Shown here one piece after another: positions 11,583-22,100 of a stretch of DNA of 64,000 nucleotides. The number at the start of each line of letters is the position of its first letter. Within the stretch, counting starts at the first letter, position 1. Where the stretch lies: NCBI GenBank assembly GCA_947184155.2, contig CAMXCT020000524.1, positions 355,075 through 419,074 on the forward strand. Direction: 5' to 3'. The notes beneath the pieces were generated by a model. That model was given only the letters and a program-made list of their open reading frames with translations. It ran no database searches and was not told where the DNA came from. Made by a program: the position numbers and the translations under genes. The stretch is from Cladocopium goreaui (taxonomy: Eukaryota > Sar > Dinophyceae > Suessiales > Symbiodiniaceae).

Positions 11583-13015
11583 GTGAAATCTTAGTGGTTC
11601 ACCATGTTCATCCTATAAAGTGGACTATAAACTCCAATAACTATGTTTTTGTTGACACCTATAACTATGGGTTTATAAAATAACTTATCACTGATGATAC
11701 CGACCTATAACTATAGTCTATAGTATTCATATGTATTCATGGGTTGTTAGTCAACCAACATTCACATCACGTTTGGGGGCCCCGCATTGTAGCTTCATAA
11801 AGCTGGTGTTTTCTGTCCGGAAAAAAACAACCTGGTTGGATGGGAAATCCCCGAACAAAATGAATGTTTTGAGGGGACAATTATGAATGATGGATTTCCA
11901 ATTGCCATGTTTGAGTACCGGTAGTTACCTGGTAGTTGCTTAATTTGATGGTGGTTTATGGATGTTTATGGATCTTTATGGTTTACCATTTTTTGGATGA
12001 GAGGCTTAGCAAACTGCATGGTGAACCTGTGTGTGAATCGGATGTAAGCTTAGCATATAGTATCATATAGTACCCAGAGAACAAATGGTCGAAAAGGCCA
12101 GTGATCTGCCATTATTTTGGAGGATTTGATTGGACGTTTTATTTTGGGGGGATGTTATAGTTGAATGGCCTGGTTGATCCCAACTGCGGCTATGGCCTGT
12201 TTATGCCTGTTTGTCATCTGAAGCTGGGTTTGTCACTTGGGCTATGGTGAAACGGTGAAACGGTCGGTGAAACTGAGGGCTGATCCCATATATTTATAAT
12301 ATATATTATTATATATTTAATAAAAATAACTATAAATAAATATATATATATATATATTTAAAAAAAACATATATATATATATAAACATATATATATAGTT
12401 GTTCTGTTGATCGACCTAATCTGGATTTCCACGTTTCCTACCTTTTTGATTGGCACACCTCCTGGCCTGCCTTTTTGTTCCGGGTTTCCGTAGGTCCCGG
12501 GACGTGCGGATTGATTCGCACTGTCATATATAATCATATATATATATACATATTATATATATGTGTGTGTGTTCTTTTGCTTCTTTTTCCTCCACCTCCA
12601 ACACGGAGCTTGGAACTTTTCAACCATGTTTTTTTTAGTAGGTTTCACTGTCAGCGCAAACAGACTTGGAGTCACCATTTCAGCAGGTTTCTGTTGATCA
12701 ACTCAATGTTCCTCCATTGAGTCCTATTCAGATGTCAAAATTGTTCCAACTGTTTTTTCTCATCCCATTCTTGCCAAAAAACATGTGTTTTCCATCATGC
12801 CCTCCTCATTTTCCATGCATGTTCCATCATTTTACCATTCTAAATTCCATTGATTTTCCATTGATGTTCCATGATTTTTCCACGATTTCACCTTCATTTC
12901 CCCTGCATTTTCCATATTTTCCATTGATGTTCCATGATTTCACCTTCATTTCCCCTGCATTTTCCATATTTTCCATGGCTTTTTGGCTTGTGGTTTCTGG
13001 TGCACGTCGGCCAAG
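11583..13015. other. Non-coding, AT-rich stretch
   Basis: Holds TATA tracts at 12290-12392 and a tandem repeat of a ~60-bp TTCCATTGATGTTCCATG block at about 12850-12975. No convincing exon is seen, although the CDC14-like gene should have a 5' end here or further upstream. Confidence 0.6.
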
Positions 13016-13117
13016 GACAAGGCGGAGTTCGCCTACGAGGCCTTCAACCGCGGCCGGGACTTCGGCCCACTGGACCTGGCGGCCACGGTGCGCTACTGCC
13101 AATGGATGGATCACCTG
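13016..13117 (+). CDS. CDC14-like exon 1 (first recognised)
   Basis: Acceptor GGCCAAG, donor CACCTG/GTGCCC, 34 codons. Reads DKAEFAYEAFNRGRDFGPLD and continues LAATVRYCQWMDHL, matching the FGPLNLAxxYRYC block of CDC14. A GC donor at 13130 would extend it by four codons. Confidence 0.75.
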
Positions 13118-16100
13118 GTGCCCTGGATGGCCGGATTGGAATCAATTGGGACAGGACTTAGTCGAGATATCTATGGTTAATGATGGTTAATGATGGTGGT
13201 TAATAGTGGTCAATATGGGAATATCTATGGTTAATGGTGATTAATAGTGAATTAATAATGATGGTTAATGATGGTGGTTAATGGTGTTTAAAAATTGGGA
13301 ATTTCATGGAATATCTATGTTTAATGGTGATTAGTAGTGAATTAATGCTGATTAATGGTGATTAAAAAAAGTGGTTAATATGGGAATATCTATGGTTAAT
13401 GGTGATTAATGGTGGTGTTTTAATGGCTAATAGTGAATTGATGGTGATTAACCTTCTGGTAATGACTGTGACAGTTTGCGAACTGGAACATGGCCCGGTC
13501 GAAAAAGTTGATTTACCGAACTTAAAGATGGTGATTTTTCATAGTTTTTTGTTAACGTTTACCAGAGGGTAGTCTAGATATAATTGGCCGGACTTAGGGA
13601 CTGAAATATGTCTATGATTGAATAATATTGAATATATGTATGAGCAGCTGTCATAGATCTGAAAAACGTGATGATGTCTGAATGATTCGTCAAATAGAGA
13701 TTATAGTATGATTATAGGAACTAAAGATGAAATGATGAACACGTGAACACCGAGCCATGCAAAGCAATAACTGTTGTGATTCCCAGCTGTGCTTTTGGAT
13801 GGTCCCATCGGATGTTGAGCGGCTGGAACATTCGCCATCCAAGTCTAATTCATACAGCCATAATTTGATCGTTTTTAGCAGCGTCCAGCATCCATCCATT
13901 TTTCGATGCCCAAATTTCCACATCACCATGGCTGCATGTTTTTCATGTTTACAGAGGTGTGCTATAGGAAGCTCCTCATGGTTCATTGAATTTCAATTGC
14001 TCGGCTGAGATTTCGCTCTAAACGTGGTTGGTTCCCAGCCGCGGCGGAACCAGGTGCGCGTGCACCAACAGGGGCAACATAAAGTACTGGCGCACATGAC
14101 ATTGGATCAGCCCTTGGAGTGCTGGAGTGACTCAGTGGAGTTTTTTTCGCGTGGTTCGCAAAGGCTTTGGAGTTTTTGACATGTCAACAGATCGCAAGGG
14201 TTTGGAGAAATTGTCCACGAAAACTTGGAGGTTTTGCTTAGCCATCCGGTAGCCTAGGCCATCCGGCTTTTGTTTTGGAGGGTAAAAATCCCATGAAGAA
14301 ACGAAAACCAGTGGACTCCCAGTCGTTGAGGCAACACGGTGACCTTGTGTTGCGCATATCTGGTCCTGGGGAAGGTGGGGATGATGGGGATGGGGATCAG
14401 GCTGGCCACACCACTTCAAAGCAGAGGATAAAACGGTAACTCCTTGGAATTTAGCTATGGTAACTTGGCATAGCTATGGACAACTATGGACAACAACCAC
14501 TGTTTATAGCTAAATAATATTATATAATATTATATAATATATATATACATATACATATACATATATATATATGGTTATATATATATATAACTTGGCAATT
14601 TTCCCGAGCAATGTTCAGAATTCCCGGAGGCTTTGTTTGGCCTAGTGGCTTCACCGCATCACCTTTTATTTTTCAGAAGGCAATAGCCATGCAGTAGCTA
14701 TGAAGGGAGGGAGGGTAATCAACCTGACATGGTGGACATGAACACATTTAACGGATTGAACATGACAAAATAGGCTTTCTGCTTGGCTTGTTCTCAGATA
14801 CCTTTTGTTCCCACAATTTGGGATGATGATTCCACACCATGACTTTGACATTTTCTAGGGTTTGAGTTTAAACCAAACAACCAGCTGCTTTTTTACTTTG
14901 TACATTTTGTACCACTTGGAAAAGCACAACATGTACGTTGCTTAGAACCCCCCCAACACCGTCACTTCCAGGGCCTTTCCGCGGCTGCCGCCATATCTCC
15001 TTTCGCAGAGCTGCCCTTGCCACATTTCTTGGATTGTCGCGGTGATGCTGTTGGCATCTTTGAGGACCGATCTCGATGTGGGATGTAAACATACAAAAAA
15101 CCATGGAAAATCACCATTTTTCATGGGTAAATCAACATAAATCAACTATTTCGACTGGGCCATGGCTTCCAGTTCGCAAACTGTCACAGTCATTACCAGA
15201 AGGTTAATCACCATCAATTCACTATTAGCCATTAAAACACCACCATTAATCACCATTAACCATAGATATTCCCATATTAACCACTTTTTTTAATCACCAT
15301 TAATCAGCATTAATTCACTACTAATCACCATTAAACATAGATATTCCATGAAATTCCCAATTTTTAAACACCAGTAACCACCATCATTAACCATCAGCAT
15401 TAATTCACTATTAATCACCAGAGGATAACCAGTAGAAATTGGGGATTTCACTTTTCGTCTCCGAGACCGCAGGACACCAAGGAACCGGACTTCCGGCTGC
15501 GAGTGATCGACGTGCTCACAGGTGATCGATGCTGATCGGGTGAAGAGAGGGGATGAATAGATGGGATAATTTCTATATGAATTCCCCGGAAAAGTCCCCG
15601 GAAAAGGCTGGTTTCAAGATTTTCTGAACGAGGATTTAAGAGGCGGAAAAAAACATCAGTTGGATTTTGAGATATTTTGAGATTTTGGGGATGCTTGGCG
15701 ATCTGTAAACTTTCAAGGCTTTGCATGTTCCCCCGCAACTGATGCCAAGTATCTTTGACTCTGGTCTCACTGATGGCTGGAAATGACACACAAACAGCAA
15801 TTATATAGTTTGGCTGATGTCTGCAGAATTCGCAGCTTTCCTCACCTGTGGTTTCTGGCTAAATTGCTCCAACAGATATGGAGGTTTCCTAAAATGGGGG
15901 TACTTCCAAATCATCCATTTATAGATGGATTTCCCATTATAAACCTTCCATGTTTGAGGATCCCCCCACTTATGGAACCCACCATTTTCCTATGGTTTTC
16001 CCATGATTGTTCTATGGTTTTGTTGGTTAAATCAGGATTCTCCTATGGTGAACTTTGCTGAATCCTTAAATATACATATATACATATATTGACATATTGG

Positions 16101-19100
16101 GAAAATCACTAGCAATCATGGGGAATATCTTGATTGACCACTATAAATGGATCCAATACCTGGCCACTTCTTACACAGATGTCAATCTAGATCCATGATT
16201 TCATTTGCCAAATTGCCAGGTCTGCAGCATGCCAGAGATCTGGGTTGGTTGGACTATCGGACCTTCAACCCTCAGGCAGTGTTGATGCGGAGAAATTGGG
16301 TCGAAAATTGTGAAAAACAAATGAGTAATGTGGTAAATAGATGTAAAGAGTGGATGATTGTAGGATAGTTTCCGGATAATTCAATTCAGGGATAGTGGTG
16401 ATAAGCCAATGATAAGGGGATATCTTAGGAGATTAATGAGATGATTTGGACTAGTATGGGGTAATAGTATGTAGTAGTGGGATAATCATGGATAATTGAT
16501 GATAATTGTGGGATCATAAAGTCGAATGAACCATCCCCTTCATAGAGTGGTGTATGACACTGGGCGCACACCCGACTGGATGGCGTCCCTCGGAAACCCC
16601 AATGGCTGCCACCCGGCGATCCCTTGAATCGTGCTGACGCGCAGCAAAAAGGAGTGTGGGGAACAAGACAAAAGATGGAGCATGTACCCTCTGGTTATGT
16701 CAAAATAGCTATTGAAAATGGCCATTTATCGTGGATTTTCCCAGTAAAAATGGTGATTTTCCATAGTTATGTTAGTCATTCCCAGAGGGTAGCTGCCTTG
16801 TGATGGAATCATAAAATACCAAATAAACATGTCAATTGCCGTTAAAATGGCCCAATTCAATGACCGAGGTGTTTTCTATTCCGTGGTCAGCCAGGAGTAT
16901 GCTGCCTTGCTACGTCCTGAGCGGGGCGATATGACGTGGTTGTTGAAGGCGAGCAGTCCATGGTGAGTGAAAATATCTATCAAGGTTCCCAAACGTAGAG
17001 ATGGATAGGATATTTGGACTTGCTTGGGTAGGTGGGTAGGTGAGATTGGGTTCAAACATCATTTCTATTTATGTTTATACCCATTGAAACCCATGTTTCC
17101 GATTTCTATCGGATGATTTGTGGCTAGCTGATGCTAGCTGCTTGTTGTGTATCACGGCTTTCTGTTTTTCAGGGCGCACGAAATCCGGGTTTCGAACAGG
17201 CGGCGGAACTTCCGTTGCCAGCTCTTGCCAGCTGTTAAATCCGTTGTCTCAGTTTTAAATCAGAATGATCAGTTTTAATCCACGATTAAAATTATAATTT
17301 ATCATAATCATAATGAATGCTTGCCACATATTTGCCACTTTAGTTACTATATTGACGCTAGTTACTAAAGTTGTTTCGAACATTTGGATTATTGTCCATT
17401 TCATATATGGGATGTCATCCCTCCCATTGACGAACTCCATCATTTTTCAGGATGGGCACATTGCACCACCAACCAGAGTGACCCTCTGGTAATTTGTTAC
17501 AGTTTGCTATTGAAAATGACCCAGTCGAAATAGCCCAGTTATGTGGGATATAGATGAGTTATAGTTAAAGAGTGATTACCCTCTGGTAAACTAACATAGC
17601 TATGGAAAATGGCCCATCTATATAGTGAATTTTCCCATTTTTTCAATGGTGGATCTTTCCATAGTTATGTTAGTCATTACCAGAGGGTACTTGGAAATTT
17701 CAACCATCTTCAGCAAATAGATTGATCATTTTTCAGCAACCAGAATGGAATGATTCATAGAATTGGATGATGGGAAAATTTTAACCGGAAAGCCCTATAT
17801 TTGATGGTAAAAACCATGGTTTCCTGTAGATTTTCCCTTAAACCAATCCAGTGAATGATGACTCAAATTGTTATAGTTTCCATAGATTTCCCAGTTTTTA
17901 TCGCAGTTTCCAGCCGTGCCAGGGCAAGGCTGTGGCCATGGCGAGCCCCTGGGGCCGGCCCTATGACACGGCGACTTCGCTGTTCAGCGGGGTATGGAAG
18001 AAATACGGCGTATACGGCAAAGTGATGAGAAAACCATGATGATTTACCATGGATTTACCATGGTTGACCTATCTTTTAAAGATTTTTTTTAAGGTGATGT
18101 TCGATGACTTTTTCGATATTTCTGGAACAAACTTTGGGTTTTAGAGGGAATTCATGATATCTACTATTAAATAGCCATTGCAAAAATGATATGATTTCGA
18201 ATGATATCTAACGACTATCATTTATAGTAATCCCCAAATTTATGCCATTGTCAAATTAGTTGCGATGTAATTGTCCATCTATTTGGGCATGACTATAAAC
18301 TAGATATCTAGTTTTATATCTAGTCATTGTTTTCTTAATACATGTTTTTCCCCATAAGATGTACTGAAACACCTGTAAACTTTGGCTGATCTAGGGCATC
18401 CCTTTGGAAACGTTTGATCCTTTTTTGTGACGGCTTGAAGATGTTTGTGAGGTTTTTATTGATGACCCAAAATGAATAGAAAACTATAGGTTCATGTTCC
18501 TAACTTTTTACATGCACCTATGTACTCCAATGTTACTGAACGGAATGCTATAGAAGATGATTCTTAAATGGCGCACATTCGAAGGTGAATTTTAGCTCCC
18601 CACTGAGGACAACCTTCGCGTTTTGACCCCAGAGGCCTGGGATACTTCGGATGAAGGATGTGTTGAGATACATATTTTAATGCTGCATGTTGCTGAATGT
18701 TGCATATATGCATATACACATACGCGTATTTCACATGCAATATATATATATATATACACATGTTAAAGTTAGTAATTAATTACATATTGTATATGACTAC
18801 AAATATACATCAATTACGAACTGGTACAAACATCCCAGTTGAGGGGAACCTACCAACTGACAATCAGTTTCTTGGTGCTGCAGAGGAACTTGTCAGGAAT
18901 TCTGGAAATGAGAGACATATATAGACATATTGCATCATATAGTCACCTATAGTTTTTAATCCCCTGATCCCCGGTTTCATGTTTGATTTGTTCATTTCAT
19001 GTTGCGCTTTACTACTTGGGACGAAAGATCCCTGATTCATTGCGGAATGATCTGGCGATCCTGCATCCAAAAAGCGAGCGCACAAAGCCAAGAAGCCTTT

Positions 19101-22100
19101 CTGTTTGCTTTTTGGCTCCCAGGAGTTGTGTCACTTTTGAAGAATCATTCCCAATCAATTGATATTCTCAGTATGGTTTAAAACGCTTAGATGTTGTCAG
19201 AATTAGCTCAGTGGCTACTACGAGGATTACAACCCCTGACAATTGGGATGTATTGTGATATACCCCACTTACGAACCACAATTCGCGAGTTTTCTGGCAA
19301 CATCTAAAATCTAAACATTGGATATCATTGCATCAAACTTCATCCTACTTTTTGCATCTTTTTGCTGGTGAATTCCGTTGTTTTGGTGAATCGATCATCA
19401 TCGAATCGCTGGAAAAAACTGGCGACCCGATTTTCCAGTTTTTGTTCAGGATTTGGTCCCGTACTTCCAGCAGAACAAGGCGACCGGTTTATGACCACTA
19501 CCCTGGTAAACATACAAAAACCATCAAAAACCTATGGAAAATCACCATTGTTCATGGGTAAATCAACTATTTCGACTGGGCCATGTTCAAGCAAACTGTT
19601 AGTTTACCAGGGGGTAATGTGCTTTTTTGTTCCAAGAACTATAGCATGGACTATGGATATGTCGATGGTTAATGAGAAAAATACACTTCCGCTGGGATCT
19701 TCAAGCTTTCTATGCTTGATTTCTCGACGCTTACCATGGGAATATGTTGGGAATGTTCCAATATCTATATGATATCTATATGAGTTGTTCCTGGAGGGTA
19801 AGATGAATGATGATGAATGTGATGAGCATGTAGCAATTCTCAAGTGTTATTCATCAATCATTGTAATCAGAGCTATTACTGTTTAATTATTCTATACCGT
19901 GTCGTTTCCATAGCCAGGAAAACAAAACAGTACTATTTTCACCGATGTTCATGGTACGTTTTTGATGTTGATCATCACCATTTTTCCCTTGGGCCAGGGG
20001 GCCAACCCATTGATCATCAACCTCTCTTGGAGCATCATCCCACCCTTCGTGGCTTATCCCATTTTGACACCATCATTATAGTTTCTGTACTATAACCCCA
20101 GAAACACAGAAGATCAGCGAATCCTAGTCAGTTCATTGGTTATTAAGGTATTAAGCCTAGTCACCTATAACTCATTGGTTATTAAGGTATTAAGTATAAA
20201 GCGTCAAAAGAAGGTGCACTAGCCGTCTCTTCGCCCCCCAGAAACACCCATTTTCCACTTGCAATCCGTGACCCTCGTGGGATGCAACACCGTTGCCAGG
20301 TTGGTATCATCATCCAGTGCAACAACCCAGAGGCCGAGGAGCAGAACCAGCGACGCGAACTCCTTTGCTACGACCCCAATCGCTTTCAACGGCTTGGCAT
20401 CCGATGCTTGGGATTACCGCTTTTTTTGGGGGGTTCTATATATTAGGGGGATTCCCAATCGCTGGATGGTGATTGTAATGGAAAGTCCTTTTAAACTGAC
20501 TAAAAATGGATGATTGTAATGGAAAATCCAGTTAGTGCATGGTGTAGGGTGATGGCTCCCGGATGATGCTAATACCCAGCCATTTCTGGTGATCTCGGGG
20601 ATGGTTTGTGGCATTGATTGTTCATTTTACTGCATTAAAGGGTTGGGTTAACCATGGTAAACACGATGCTAAACCCCATGGTTTACCACATTAGACAAAC
20701 ACGGTTTTTGGAGGATCCTGGGGACCGTCCATGACCGTCATAGATGGTATTCCTCGGAGTCCAAACTGCATTTAACGTATGTTTCTGAAAGCCGGCCCAT
20801 TTTAAGTGGCATTTTTCCAAATTATATATATATATACACACCATTCATTCTGTTGATGATCTTATATGATTTTAATTATGCAGAATTACATCTACAATAT
20901 ATATATATATATGTATTTATAAACATATAAATATATAAATTTAAATATAATGTTGTTTTATAAAAATATCGGAGCCTGTATCCAGCTCCCAGGGTAAGTC
21001 CCATCCTCATTTGGCCTTGAGGACATGTTTGGCTTCCCTTCGAAGATGGAGGCGCAGATTGGTGGGATTCATCGTGGCTAGTGGGACCATATGGATGTTA
21101 CTGGTGCTTAAGAATGGTAAATTACAAATGATTCATGTTTCATAATGCTTGTATTTCATCTGGTTGCTGGTTTGGAACATGGCTTTTATGACTTTCCATA
21201 TATTGGGAATGTCATCATCCCAACTGACTTTCACTCCATCATTTTTCAGAGGGCTAGGGCTCAACCACCAACCAGTCATGGTTTGTTATAGATCCGAAAT
21301 TGGGAGATATCATGGGACTTCTCATGAGACTTATCTGCTGCAGATGTATCCCCAAGGTCGATAGCTGGGAACTCATCATCGAGGCTTTATCCAGTGGTGA
21401 ATCAGTGGTTTATCCTTCTGGGGATGATGGATAGATAGATAGATAGCCCCAAAACATCACCAAACCATCATCAAGAACTGCTATAGCCAGCATGAAATAG
21501 AACAGAACATAGCACAGAAAAGCAAGCCTCCATCATCATGTAGATATGTGTAGATCATCAACCAACCATCATCACACCATCATTCACAACTGATGTAAGT
21601 ACTTAGATCGCCACCGAATAGCACAAAATGATACAGAATTCGCACCCCGCCAAACAATCATCCAGCCATCGAACCATCGAAAAGCACCCCCACTCACCCA
21701 CTTTCAAATCAATCCACTGAGTCACACCATCAACATCCATCAGCACTTTACATCTCAAATATATCTCCATATGTATATTACTATATATATAACAATAAAT
21801 ATCTATACGGATTTATAAACAATATACATATAGAATTCCATACATATCTCATCTTGTCATCTCATTTTTTACAGTTTTTTCCACCAGGTTGTCCCACCGT
21901 GGACATCTTGCAGCGCTTCCTCAGCACCTGCGAGTCCCTGACATCGCCGTCGACGGCCTTCGCAGTGCACTGCCGCAGCGGCCTGGGCCGCACGGCCACG
22001 TTGATCGGGGCCTATGCCATACGGCACTGCGGCTTCACCGCGCGTGCCTGGGTGAAGGCGGAATTTTCGATGTTTTTTTTTGTGGGGGGGGTGGGATTGT

